This document shows, one piece after another, positions 10,911 to 20,544 of a stretch of DNA of 64,000 bases. The notes beneath the pieces are model-generated. The model searched no databases. It was given only the letters and a program-made list of their open reading frames with translations, and was not told the origin of the DNA. The DNA lies in NCBI GenBank assembly GCA_946902875.1, contig OX336355.1, positions 11,436,847 through 11,500,846 of the forward strand. The letters are read 5' to 3'. This DNA is from Nematopogon swammerdamellus (taxonomy: Eukaryota > Arthropoda > Insecta > Lepidoptera > Adelidae). The number at the start of each line of letters is the position of its first letter. Position 1 is the stretch's first letter. The position numbers and the translations under genes were made by a program.

Positions 10911-12229
10911 TTTAAAACCAAACTAACTGAATATAATGTAATAAATAACGCTCAAATAATGAGGGAGAGATATACTGAACTGCATAATGAGAAACGTAAT
11001 AATGATAAATAAGAGGAGGTATAAAAAATTGCTGTCGCTTTTTAAACATATTTAATTTATCATACAAATGCACAGTAATAATCCTAAATTATAAACATAC
11101 AACAGCATTACCTAGAACTCTTTAATTTGCCCTGCCAGCGAACTCAATTCCAAGTACTTCGAAAAATAAGAAAAAATAAGAATTAAACTCACCACCTACG
11201 TATTGATCCAATGCATGCGAGCGTACAATACGGTCTTTATACGTCCCTTTAACTACCGTAATTAAGGCAAGTTCTTATTTAATTTTCTATATTACGAGTA
11301 TTTTAAATAAAAATAAAAAAGTTGAAAATGTTTGAGAGGTTCCGTTTGACGTTTTTATTACCCGTTTACAAGTCGCATGGTCTGTGATGGCCGGCACTGT
11401 TTCATGATTTTATTTTACAAATTGTGCACTGGGAATATTTGTGTATTGCAAATGTAATTAATCTAAAACACGAATGCAATCTTTAATATCAATCATTAGC
11501 CTTGCCATCCAGCATTCCCCCACAAGTTTTCTAGAAATATTTGAAAACGTCCCTTTTGATAGTGATTTTAATGTTTGTTAGCTAGGTTTGAATTCTTCAA
11601 TTATTAAGTATTACTTTCTTATATATCATGAAAATAGATTAGAAGTGTATGAAATTAAACGCTAATATAATATCATTAGCCTGTATCGGTCCACTGCTGG
11701 ACTAGGTATGTAAAATAAACTATAAAATATAAGAATGACCGCGTTACACGAATGACACAATAAAACAAAAACAAATTACATAATTAAATATGTATGTGGG
11801 TGGATCCATGCTTCGTTGAAAACATTGCCCTTCTAAATGGGCGCGAATCTGTTCGTTGAAGGCAGTGCCTCAGTGCTGCCCTTGCTAATTCGTGTTCCTT
11901 CTGAGGAAATGTACCTTGCCATTAAACTTCTAGTATATTCTAGTTCCTACCTACCATAAATATCAAACTTATTACAATTTGGATGCAAAAAATTAAATAA
12001 GTTTATTTTTCAAACCAAGTAGAGTTATCTCGTACGGCGAATTTGCCTCGAAATTCAGAGGGGCAACGCAGCCAGTGTGCTGGATACTGCTAGGGAGACG
12101 ACGGTCGAATTGGAGTATTTTTTTTTAAGTTAAAATTTAGGGGCGCTTGGCACTTTTTATATGGGGGAAAAATGTTATGTTCGCGTCAGCGCCAGCGCGT
12201 TGCTATGACAACGCGCGCGCGTCAAATAA
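10911..12229. other. Mostly unassigned stretch
   Basis: AT-rich sequence with no gene. One 27-bp fragment at 11676-11702 (gcctgtatcggtccactgct) is the very 3' end of the RTE-type LINE on the minus strand. Near 12200 the sequence 'gttgctatgacaac' precedes the 12.2 kb insertion and recurs just past its other end. Confidence 0.5.
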
Positions 12230-12246
12230 CAATATATCGTTGCTAT
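12230..12246 (+). repeat. Target-site duplication, left copy
   Basis: The 17-bp sequence caatatatcgttgctat abuts the 3' end of the RTE insertion. An identical copy at 14583-14599 abuts the 5' end. This fixes the insertion boundaries. Confidence 0.93.
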
Positions 12247-14582
12247 CATCATCATCATCAGCCTGTATCGGTCCACTGCTGGACATAGGCCTCTCCCAAG
12301 GCACGCCACCACACGCGGTCTTCCGCTCTTCTCATCCATCCACTCCCGGCTACCTTTTTTAGGTCATCTGTCCACCTAGCCGGGGGGCGTCCCACGCTAC
12401 GTTTGCTTGTACGTGGCCTCCATTCGAGCACCCGTCTACCCCATCGGTTGTCGGGTCTGCGACAGATGTGCCCAGCCCACTGCCACTTCAGCTTGCTTAT
12501 TTTCTTAGCAATGTCGACTACCTTAGTTCTTTGACGTATCACGTCGTTACGGATTTTATCGGTCCAAGAAATGCCGAGCATTGCTCTTTCCATAGCTCGC
12601 TGAGCGACTTTAAATTTGTGGACCAGGCCCATCGTCAGGGTCCACGTTTCCGCTCCGTACGTCATTACTGGCAGAACGCACTGATTGAAAACCTTCGTCT
12701 TCAATGACTGTGGGATGGAGGATGAAAGATGTGGCGAAGTTTCCCAAATGCCGCCCAGCCTAGCTGAATCCTTCTGTTGGCCTCCTTGTCAAAGTTGTGC
12801 TTCCCTAGCTGGATGGTTTGTCCAAGATAGACATACTCCTGCACAACTTCGAGGGTCGCCTCTCCAACTGTTACGTGCCCCGGGACGACGTGTTCGTTGA
12901 ACATGACTTTCGTCTTGTCCAAATTCATCCCGAGGCCGACTCGGCGAGAGGCGACATTGAGGCCGTTCAGCATGTGATTCAGCTCCTCCAGCGATGCGCG
13001 TATCACGACTATGTCATCTGCGAAGCGTAGGTGTGAAATGTACTCGCCGTTAATATTAATGCCGTGCTTTCTCCAATCCAGCAGCTTGAATATATCTTCC
13101 AATGCATTCGTAAACAGTTTCGGAGATATAACATCTCCCTGTCTGACTCCACGATGCAATTGGATAGGTTTCGTCTGCTGGTCCTGTATTTGTACGGTCA
13201 TTGTCGCGGCACTATAAAGACATTTCAGCACCTCAATGTATCGCCAATCGGTTTGGCATCGCTGTAAGGATTCCATAACAGCCCAGGTTTCGATAGAGTC
13301 AAAGGCTTTCTCGTAGTCCACAAAAGCGAGACACAGTGGCCGATTATACTCTTCGGACTTCTGTATAATCTGCCGTAAGGTGTGGATGTGGTCTACGGTA
13401 CTGTAGCCCCTCCGAAACCCGGCCTGCTCTGGCGGCTGGTGGTCGTCAAACCTTCGGGCGAGACGATTGGTGAGGACTCTCGAGAACAGCTTATATACGT
13501 GGCTCAGGAGTGAGATGGGCCTATACTTCTTCAACAAGGTTTTGTCTCCTTTCTTGAAGAACAATACGACCACACTCCTGTTCCATGACTCTGGCGTAAT
13601 TCCACTGTGTATGACAGAGTTGAAGAGCCTCTGTAGTTCCTTGAGGACCGTTGTCCCCCCGGCTCTGAGAAGCTCTGTAGTAACTCCGTCTTCACCAGGA
13701 GCCTTGTTATTTTTAAGCTGCTCTAGAGCAATCCTGATCTCGCCCATGTTGACGTCTGGGATATCCTCCGTGTAGTGGCGGGTTAATCTGGCTCGTCGGT
13801 CGTCTTTGTCGGGAACTGTAGGAGCAGCAGCTCGAGAGTCATATAGCCGTTCGTAGAACTTTTCGACTTCGGTGAGTAGTTCTGGCTTCGATGAGACAGC
13901 TCGACCATCTGCAGTCTTAAGTTTCGTCAGGTGGCTTCTGCCCAGTTGCTGCACGAACACTTTGGAGCCCTTATTCTGCTCTATCGCCTCATACCCACGG
14001 CGTGTATTGTGCAGGCGAAGGTCGCGTCGTATCAGTTTTTTTATTTTGGCATTTTGAGCCCGAAGACCTGACGAATCAACTATTGTCTCGCGTCTCTGTC
14101 TCATCGCTTCCAGTGTCTCACTCGAAAGTTTCGACTGTTTACCCTCGTGCTGATGTCTAAAATGCTTGCAGCCCACTTCTCGAACGACCTGCACCAGATT
14201 GTTGGTCATCTCATCAACGTCCGTTGTGGTTTCCAGCATATCGAATCTATTTTTAAGCTCTAGCTCGAAGCTGTCAGAGCTCTGTGAGACTTGGAGCAGA
14301 TTTGGGCGGAGAGTTGACTTCATCAGACGGGACCGTTCAAGCTTGTAGTTAATATTTAGAGTGCCTCGTACAAGTCTGTGATCGCTTCCAGTCTTAAACC
14401 GGTTTAGCACTGAGACATCTCCAAATATTCGCTTCTTGTCCGCCAGGATGAAGTCAATCTCATTTTTCGGCCCACCATCGGGACTTTCCCAGGTCCACTT
14501 CCGCTGGGGCCTCTTCTTGAAGAAAGAATTCATCAAGAAGAGCCCTTCCATTTCTAGGAAGTTTGCCAACATTTGCATTTGC
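12247..14582 (-). mobile_element. 5'-truncated RTE-type non-LTR retrotransposon, 2336 bp
   Basis: The element lies on the minus strand between 17-bp direct repeats. Its 3' end (12247 onward on the + strand) is a short ATC repeat next to the ORF stop. Its 5' end at 14582 cuts into the endonuclease domain, so most of the AP-endonuclease is missing. What remains is the end of the endonuclease, a linker, a complete RT domain and the C-terminal tail. Only one frameshift is visible, near 12711. Such LINEs copy an RNA by nicking DNA and priming reverse transcription at the target. This copy cannot move by itself without its endonuclease. Confidence 0.95.
12258..12704 (-). pseudogene. RTE ORF2 C-terminal tail (frame 2)
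   Basis: This 148-codon frame continues the LINE protein after the frameshift. It contains VLPVMTYGAETWTL, then KLKWQWAGHICRR and GRPPARWTDDLKK, and ends VQQWTDTG. The HICRR stretch is conserved in the same tail at 49746-50170 and 1284-1466. These tails follow the RT thumb; their function is not established. Confidence 0.92.
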
Positions 14583-14626
14583 CAATATATCGTTGCTATG
14601 ACAACGCTCAATACATGACATCTCAA
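12701..14626 (-). pseudogene. RTE ORF2, endonuclease end plus reverse transcriptase (frame 1)
   Basis: The 641-codon open frame begins upstream of the truncation, so about the first 15 codons are flanking DNA rather than element. Residues 42-90 are the end of the AP-endonuclease, with IDFIL at 57-61 and the catalytic SDH motif at 81-83. RT motifs are in order: NNKAPGEDGV (306-315), YRPISLL (368-374), FVDYEKAFD with the first catalytic Asp at 437, GVRQGD (493-498), FADD at 535-538 holding the other two catalytic Asp residues, then MNLDKTKVM (567-575). All key RT residues are present, and over 620 codons carry no stop. The frame ends early at 12701 because of an apparent 2-bp insertion near 12711-12715; the tail continues in another frame. 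Confidence 0.92.
14583..14599 (+). repeat. Target-site duplication, right copy
   Basis: Identical 17-bp partner of 12230-12246. The repeat lies in a 'cgttgctatgacaacg' context also seen just upstream of the left copy, so the pre-insertion site carried a short local duplication. Confidence 0.93.
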
Positions 14627-14637
14627 AGTTCTGCAAA

Positions 14638-14960
14638 ATGAATGTAGGGTTCCGTAATAAATGCATGTCTGTCCGTTCTACTAAATTTAACATTTATTTC
14701 AAAATGAATGTAGGGTTCCGTAACAAATGCATGTCTATCCGTTCTACTAAATTTAACATTTATTTCAAAATGAATGTAGGGTTCCGTAACAAATGCATGT
14801 CTGTCCGTTCTACTAAATTTTACAATTGTCAACCAAGGTCCTCCGACGGTTATTTTATAAAAAAATAGGGTTCCGTAACACGTTTATGTCTGTCCATTCT
14901 ACTAAGTTCTGCAAAATGAATGTAGGGTTCCGTAACAAATGCATGTCTGTCCGTTCTACT
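14638..14960 (+). repeat. 66-bp tandem repeat with a 'gggttccgtaa' core
   Basis: Three units start at 14638, 14704 and 14770 with a 66-bp period. A broken region (14836-14916) holds a partial unit (agggttccgtaacacg), and another good unit starts at 14917. Each has 'atgaatgtagggttccgtaa' and 'ctgtccgttctactaaattt'. Because 66 is divisible by 3, repeated peptides appear in both strands, but I see no evidence that they are expressed. T-rich low-complexity DNA follows to about 15040. Confidence 0.9.
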
Positions 14961-15472
14961 AAATTTAACATTAATTTTTTTTTTTTATTTTTTTTTTATT
15001 TTTTTTTCATAAATTTTTATTTTTTTATTTTTTTTATACCTTCTTTATAAATAAACTTAAAACTTAAACTTTTTATTTATTGTTTTTTTTTACGCAATGT
15101 TACGGTGTTGTTTTCACTTCTGCCGGCACTCCCGGAGTGCACCTGAGGTTTTTTTGTAACATTATGTTTTTTTACATATACTTAATAATAATTTGTATTC
15201 TTGAATAAATTAGTAGAGTTTACCTATAGGTCTGTGTACTAAGCCACACTCAGCTAAGTCGAGCCTCACCGCCGCAATTCCAATTGTGTAAATTGCAAAA
15301 TAATCTCAGCTCACTTTTTGTTCTTAGTTCAGTTTATTTGTCGTTCTTCCAAGGAAGCTTTGAATGTAGAGAGAGACGCGCCGCGCCGCGGTACTATAGT
15401 CATTTTCTCTCTTTGAAAGAAGTCTTGTAAGTTAGAAATCTACCTATGAGTTCTCTATAATTTTGACACTAA

Positions 15473-15955
15473 TTTTTTTTTTTTTGTGTAATCCGGTATG
15501 GGTGGCTGAGTCAGAGGGGCCAAAGCCAAAGTGGTCTGGGCGTGTCGGCTTCTCTTGCCAGAGGTCCGAGGTTCGAATCCAACCGCCGGCGGCGTGTACC
15601 ACTGACCACGAAGCGTGTACCAATGAGTTTGTTCTGATGTGAAAATTAAAAGAAAAATTACGTGCATACTGGACTAGAGGAGAACACAACCGAGGTTGCT
15701 ATGCGGCCATCTTACATCCAGTACGGTGGTACCAACCCAGTCGGCTACAATTTGAGCCTACCACCTAGTAAGGGGCAAGGGAAGGGACCTACAGTTTTAC
15801 ACCGGTTCCGAACGGTGAAGCAGCGGGTGTAGGTATGCACGTAAATTTTTTCGTCAGAAAAAACTCATTGGTACACGCCGACCGGATTCGAACCTCGGAC
15901 CTCCAGCATGAGAAGCCGATGCCCAAACCATTCGGCCACCCGCCGCTTATGTAAA
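15473..15955 (-). mobile_element. SINE-A with an inverted SINE-A' head replacing part of it
   Basis: Reading the minus strand, a full SINE-A runs from its tRNA-like head (15955-15880) through the central domain (~15780-15710). At 15669 the expected 3' third is replaced by plus-strand sequence 15525-15668 that matches the SINE-A' head and body at 10625-10765. The SINE-A 3' terminus then reappears at 15524-15473. The swapped block contains A and B boxes pointing the other way. Confidence 0.85.
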
Positions 15956-15967
15956 TGTTTTTGTGTT

Positions 15968-16205
15968 TTTATAGTTTTTTTTATAGAAAGCGCGACATGT
16001 GGCGCCGAGCCACCCATAAGGTGTCTAACGACACCCATGGACATTCGGTCGTACGCGGGTGTTACGAATGCCATGCCGACCTGACAGGTGTCCATTCGCG
16101 CCTCTCTTGATGGAACCGAGAGTATACTTGGGGGGAAATATGATATGTGAGCAGGGAGAGCGTTCCAGAGTTTAACATTTCTGTGGAAGCCTTTCACAGA
16201 AATGT
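15968..16205 (-). pseudogene. LINE I: ORF end and 3' UTR
   Basis: The minus-strand translation has FHRNVKLWNALPAHI, matching the 'LWNxLP' motif near the C-terminus of Jockey/CR1-like LINE proteins. The conserved 3' UTR follows: 'ggcatggcattcg', 'cgaatgtccatgggtgtcg', 'ttagacaccttatgggtgg', 'cgcgctttctata'. Related 3' ends lie at 21105-21280, 35770-35910, 49564-50240 and 55640-55805. Confidence 0.75.
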
Positions 16206-16394
16206 TAAACTCCAGTGTAGGGTCATTTATATATAGATAGGTATTACACTTGACATAGTTTTGGAATTGCGTAAATCTACTACATCATACGAGGCTATGT
16301 ACATTTTAAGCAACTGAAATATCAGGAATATCTTTTCAATACTCCAGCCCTTCGTCGCACTTTTTAAGTTAAACATGTTCGTATTCAAGCTCAA

Positions 16395-16611
16395 ATACGA
16401 CTACTCAAGTGACAGTGGGCTGGGCACGTCATCCGACGAGACGGAGACCATTAAAGTAACCGCGTCCTATACTGGCGGCCGTTGACAGGTGGGACGACGA
16501 CATCAAGTACGTCGGCGGAAAGCAGTGGTTCCGTACCGCTGAAGGCCGTGAGAACTGGAGGAAAGTTGGAGAGGCGTATATCCAGCAGTGGAAGAAATAC
16601 ACAGCCGACTG
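16395..16611 (+). pseudogene. Decayed RTE-like LINE C-terminal tail
   Basis: One frame reads WAGHVIRRDGDH then a stop. A shifted frame continues RWDDDIKYVGGKQWFRTAEG and ends YIQQWKKYTAD before a stop at 16609-16611. This parallels the HICRR...RWTDDLKK...VQQW tail of the 12.2 kb element but belongs to a different, more decayed family. Confidence 0.8.
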
Positions 16612-16627
16612 ATATAATCGCACATTA

Positions 16628-16915
16628 TATACCTAGTAAGGTAAGAAGGGAAGGTACCTACAGTCTACGACCTACAGTTTAACGTGGAATCCGAACCACG
16701 GTCAGCCTCCAACGGTCGCGCGGTCACCCATCCAAGTACTGACCGCGCTCAGCATTGCTTAACAACAGTCGACTTACCGCACTACTGAGCTACCGAGTCT
16801 GACGAATTTCCTTATCCCTTAGTCGACTTTTACGACATGCGACGGGGAGAGATGCAGTGGGGCTATTGTTTTAAAGTACCGGCCCCACACGGTACAATAC
16901 CGGCCCCACACGGTA
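16628..16915 (-). mobile_element. SINE chimera: SINE-C head upstream of a SINE-B head (truncated)
   Basis: On the minus strand the order is SINE-C head (16915-16808, with gtcgactaagggataagg), a short linker 'aaattcgtc', then the SINE-B head with tagctcagtag, the 5S-like block and 'ggttcggattcc', ending inside the central domain. The same junction occurs at 23363-23470. Confidence 0.8.
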
Positions 16916-17204
16916 CATGTGATTTTCATCCTCATGAAAATCGTGACATTTTGAATTTGATGGAACGTTTCATCAAAACTTTGTATTATAATTTGGAGTC
17001 AAAATCACGGCTTTGTGACGTAATACGAGTAGCATCTCTAGTTATAATAGTTTAGACGGAGCATATTTTGTTTGAATTAAAATAATATTTTGTGGATATG
17101 TCGGTCTGTTTTTCAGACTGTAGAGACTAAATTACAACTAACAGGTTTACAATTTAAATTAACATATATGTATAGTGTATTGATTTTTTAGGACGAGATT
17201 TCGT

Positions 17205-17433
17205 GCTAAAGGGCGACAGGCTAGCCACCTCTCACCTTGGCACGGCCCTTCGACCGAGTCGTGCAGCAGGGTCTTTGTGCCTTACTTGCTGCTTGATAGT
17301 TATCTTGTCCGAATACTTTGCTAAATGTGGTGGTCGATGTTGTGTTGCAATTCAGAGTTCTTGCAGCACAACACCGATTACTCTGCTTACCCTGATTGAC
17401 GGGATACAGCGTGTGTGGTATGTATGGATGTAT
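17205..17433 (+). mobile_element. SINE-C, 5'-truncated
   Basis: From 'gggcgacaggctagccacct' through 'aaatgtggtggtcgatgttg' and 'gcagcacaacaccgattact' to 'gtgtgtggtatg'. The head (ggccggtactt...) is missing. Confidence 0.8.
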
Positions 17434-17446
17434 TGATTTTTCTTTT

Positions 17447-17645
17447 TCACACCGTACGGGGCCGTTACTTAAAAAGAATAGCCCGACTGCATCTCTCCGT
17501 GCATGTCGTAAAAGGCGACTAAGGGATAAGGACAAGGTGCCGTGCCAAAGGCGACAGGCTAGCCACCTCTCACCTTGGTAGGGTCCTTCCACCGAATCAT
17601 GCAGCAGGTGGGTATTCGTGCCTTACTTAGCTGCTTGATAGTTAT
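17447..17645 (+). mobile_element. SINE-C, 3'-truncated, in tandem with the previous copy
   Basis: Begins 'cgtacggggccgttacttaa' and runs to 'gctgcttgatagttatcttc', where a minus-strand D repeat takes over. Both neighbours are incomplete, so later insertions have broken them. Confidence 0.8.
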
Positions 17646-17651
17646 CTTCCT

Positions 17652-17868
17652 TATCCTTATCCTTATCCTTACGTATAATAAAATCCAACGTCTGCTTTCT
17701 GTCTGAATGTCTGAGTGTCTGTCTGTCCGCTTATAACTCGAGAACCACTGGACCGATTTTAATAAAACAAAATTCTACGGATAGCTTAATTCTTCCCATC
17801 AACTATAGGCTACTTACTATCACGCTAAATGGCTTATGAGGGTAGCAGTGAAGTGAAATATGAGAGCA
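17652..17868 (-). repeat. Interspersed repeat D
   Basis: Reverse complement of the 2505-2735 copy: 'ataataaaatccaacgtctg', a ctgtctgtc tract, 'ataactcgagaaccactgga', 'ttcccatcaactataggcta'. It ends at 'gtgaaatatgagagc'. Confidence 0.85.
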
Positions 17869-17940
17869 CTTGGCAATATTTGTATGTAACGGACACGGAA
17901 TCATTCACCCGACTAAGAACCGATGACATTACAATATCCT

Positions 17941-18030
17941 GAAGGGGGAGGGGAGGGAGGGGGGGGGGGGGGGTAAGTAGAGGCATATAGGGAGGGGGGT
18001 GAGGGAGGGGCGGGAGGGGAGGTGGAGGTA
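17941..18030 (+). repeat. G-rich tract with a long G run
   Basis: Repeated GGGG/GGGAGG runs include about 14 consecutive G near 17960-17973. The number and closeness of GGG runs make G-quadruplex formation plausible. Confidence 0.9.
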
Positions 18031-18040
18031 GAGCGATGGA

Positions 18041-18160
18041 ATCCCCCTTATCCTTATCCTTTCCTTTCTTCCTTACCTTTAATAAAATCCAACGTCTGCT
18101 TTCTGTCTGTCTGTATGTATGTCTGTATGTCTGTCTGTTTACCATCTTTGGGGTTGCCAT
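18041..18160 (-). repeat. Repeat D, 3' part only
   Basis: Has 'aataaaatccaacgtctgct' and a ctgtctgtatgt tract, then leaves the family at 'ttaccatctttggggttgcc'. Confidence 0.75.
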
Positions 18161-18221
18161 ATTAACTCCAAGTATCGATGATGGCCAGATTCAACGGAAG
18201 GGAGGGAGAGGCAGGGAGATG

Positions 18222-18469
18222 GAGGGAGAGGGAGAGGGAGAGGGAGAGGGAGAGGGAGAGGGAGAGGGAGAGGGAGAGGGAGAGGGAGAGGGAGAGGGAG
18301 AGGGAGAGGGAGAGGGAGAGGGAGAGGGAGAGGGAGAGGGAGAGGGAGAGGGAGAGGGAGAGGGAGAGGGAGAGGGAGAGGGAGAGGGAGAGGGAGAGGG
18401 AGAGGGAGAGGGAGAGGGAGAGGGAGAGGGAGAGGGAGAGGGAGGGGGAGAGGGAGAGGGAGAGGGAGA
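18222..18469 (+). repeat. (GGGAGA)n hexanucleotide repeat, about 41 copies
   Basis: A nearly pure hexamer array on the purine strand, with one GGGGGA variant near 18442. It yields open frames of alternating Gly-Glu or Arg-Glu, which are artefacts. The flanks (18199-18221) are degenerate versions of the same unit. Confidence 0.97.
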
Positions 18470-18589
18470 AACGGAAACGGAGTGTTAAAGATTGTATGGG
18501 AATATCGGTTTTTTTAAAGGAAAATCATAATTATAGCTACTCAAAACAAATAAATGGGGTGGGAGGGGGGATGGGTGTGACGGTGACCT

Positions 18590-19864
18590 CGCCCTTAGTT
18601 ACTTACTTTCTTCGTGGAGGTTTATTGTATTCCAGAATGCAGCTTAGCCTGAAGCCTCGCCGTTAGTTACTTACTTTATTTAAGAAGTTTTATCGTTTAT
18701 CTAAACGCCATTACTTTCATCGAGAAATCGAGAAGGTTTATCGTCTTCCAGAATACAGCTCGGCCTTCGGCCTCGCCCATAGTTACTTACTTTCATCAAG
18801 AAGGTTAATCCTCTTCCTTAACGCAGCTCGGCCTTCGGCCTGACTCATGGTTTATCCTCTTCCTAAACGGAGCTCGGCCTTCGGCCTCGCCCTCAGTTAC
18901 TTACTTTCTTCGAGAAGGTTTATAGTCTTCCAAAACGCAGCTCGGCCTTCAGCCTCGCTCTTTGTTACTTACTTTCATCGAAAAAGTTTATCCTCTTCCT
19001 GAACGCATCTCGGCCTTCGGCCTCGCCCCTAAATTACTTTCTTTCTTAGAGATGGTTTATCGTCTTCCTGAACACAGCTCGGCCTTCGGCCTCGCCCTCA
19101 GTTACTTACTTTCTTCGAGAAGGTTTATGGTCTTCCTGAACGCAGCTCGGCCTTGGGCCTCGCCCTCAGTTACTTACTTTCTTCGAGAAGGTTTATCCTC
19201 TTCCTGAACGCAGCTCGGCCTTCGGCTTCGCCCATAGTTACTTACTGTCTTCGAGAATGTTTATCGTCTTCCTGAACGCAGCTCGGCCTTCGGTCTCGCC
19301 CTCAGTTGCGTAATTTCTTCGAGAATATTTATGGTCTTCCTGAATGTAGCTCGGCCTTCGGCCTCGCCCTTAATTACTTACTTTCTTAGATAAGGTTTAT
19401 CGTCTTCCTGAACGCAGCTCGGCCTTCGGCCTCGCCCTTTGTTACTTACTTTCTTCAAGAAGGTTTATAGTCTTCTTGAACGAAGCTCGGCCTTCGGCCT
19501 CGCTCTTTGCTACTTACTTTCTTCGGGAAGGTTTATAGTTTTCCTGAACGCAGCTCGGCCTTCGGCCTCGCCCTTAATTACTTACTTTCTTAGATAAGGT
19601 TTATCGTCTTCCTGAACGCAACTCGGCCTTCGGCCTCGCCCTTAGTTACTTACTTTCTTCGAGAAGGTTTATAGTCTTCCTGAACGCAGCTCGGCCTTCG
19701 GCCTCGCCCTTAGTTACTTACTTTCTTCGAGAAGGTTTATAGTCTTCCTGAACGCAGCTCGGCCTTCGGCCTCGCCCTTAGTTACTTACTTTCTTCGAGA
19801 AGGTTTATAGTCTTCCTGAACGCAGCTCGGCCTTCGGCCTCGCCCTCAGTTACTTACTGTCTTC
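18590..19864 (+). repeat. 68-bp minisatellite array, about 18 units
   Basis: The unit contains 'gcagctcggccttcggcctcg', 'ttacttactttcttcgagaa' and 'ggtttatagtcttcctgaac'. Units at 19681, 19749 and 19817 are spaced exactly 68 bp and nearly identical. The left end is diverged (18590-18800). Each unit carries a small inverted repeat (gaggccgaaggccgag on the minus strand). The array ends against a minus-strand repeat E head. A plus-strand frame (18962-19207) is only a translated repeat. Confidence 0.93.
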
Positions 19865-19865
19865 T

Positions 19866-19912
19866 TTGAAATACGAATTTCACGCGAGCGGAGCCGCGGG
19901 CTCAGCTAGTTT
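19866..19912 (-). repeat. Repeat E head
   Basis: The reverse complement reads actagctgagcccgcggctc then cgcgtgaaattcgtatttc, as in the starts of the E copies at 46688 and 60984. In E, 'agaagaaagtaagtaa' comes next; here 'agaagacagtaagtaac' leads straight into the 68-bp array, so the array probably grew inside an E element. Confidence 0.8.
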
Positions 19913-19914
19913 CC

Positions 19915-20040
19915 TAATAAATTGCTAAACGTGGCGGTCGGTGTTGTGCTGTAATTTACAAGAGTACTTGTAGCACAACACCGATTACTCTGTTTACTCC
20001 GATTGTCGGGGTACAGCGTGTGGTATGTACATATAGGTAT
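19915..20040 (+). mobile_element. SINE-C, 3' fragment
   Basis: From 'ttgctaaacgtggcggtcgg' to 'cagcgtgtggtatg' with the usual 'tagcacaacaccgattactc' core. Confidence 0.8.
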
Positions 20041-20065
20041 GTCTCATTTTTAATCTACTTGTCTT

Positions 20066-20432
20066 TTTTATGGAAACTGACACGGTTGACTGCATCACCT
20101 ACAACCTCCGTGATGTCAGCCCATAACACCGGTTGAACTAGGTGCCATGTCAGTGCGTCCTTCATTTCATGTCGGCTACACTGTACTGGACGGAAAACAC
20201 GAACTATTTACATAGCCGTTTCGACCGACGTTTCACTCAGTGCGGTGGTACCAACCCGGCCGGGATTAACCCTACCACCTGGAAAGGTAAGAAGGGAAGG
20301 GACTTACAGTTTAACGTGGAATCCGAACAGCGGTCAGCCTCCAACGGTCGAGCGGTCACCCATCCAAGTACTGACCTCGCTCAGGGTTGCTTAACAGTCG
20401 ACCGACCGCACCACTGAGCTACTGAGGCTGTC
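20066..20432 (-). mobile_element. SINE-B, full-length
   Basis: On the minus strand: head with 'tagctcagtggtgcggtcgg', 5S-like 'ttaagcaaccctgagcgagg' and 'tacttggatgggtgaccgc', B-box-like sequence, central domain, then 'gtcggtcgaaacggctatgt' and a 3' end 'cgtgtcagtttccataaaaa'. One of the clearest copies of the tRNA/5S-like head. Confidence 0.9.
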
Positions 20433-20544
20433 TATATTTATTTAGTTTGGTTATCAATCTTACTTGTTCATGTAAAAAAAAAATACCACGCATATAATTA
20501 TCTGGGACCTCTACCTACTTAGAGCTTATAACGAGAATAATTTG

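Noticed and set aside
12818..14618. Plus-strand ORFs within the RTE element
   Set aside because: They are antisense to the RT frame, which has all motifs.
14623..14868. Repeated-peptide ORFs on both strands
   Set aside because: Both derive from the 66-bp tandem repeat, which is divisible by 3; no start context or other support.
18036..18666. 150-162 codon plus-strand frames rich in Gly-Glu or Arg-Glu
   Set aside because: They are produced by the GGGAGA hexamer, which keeps two frames open; the flanks show no coding signal.
18590..19864. CRISPR array
   Set aside because: Units are contiguous 68-bp tandem repeats without variable spacers, in a eukaryotic, transposon-rich context.
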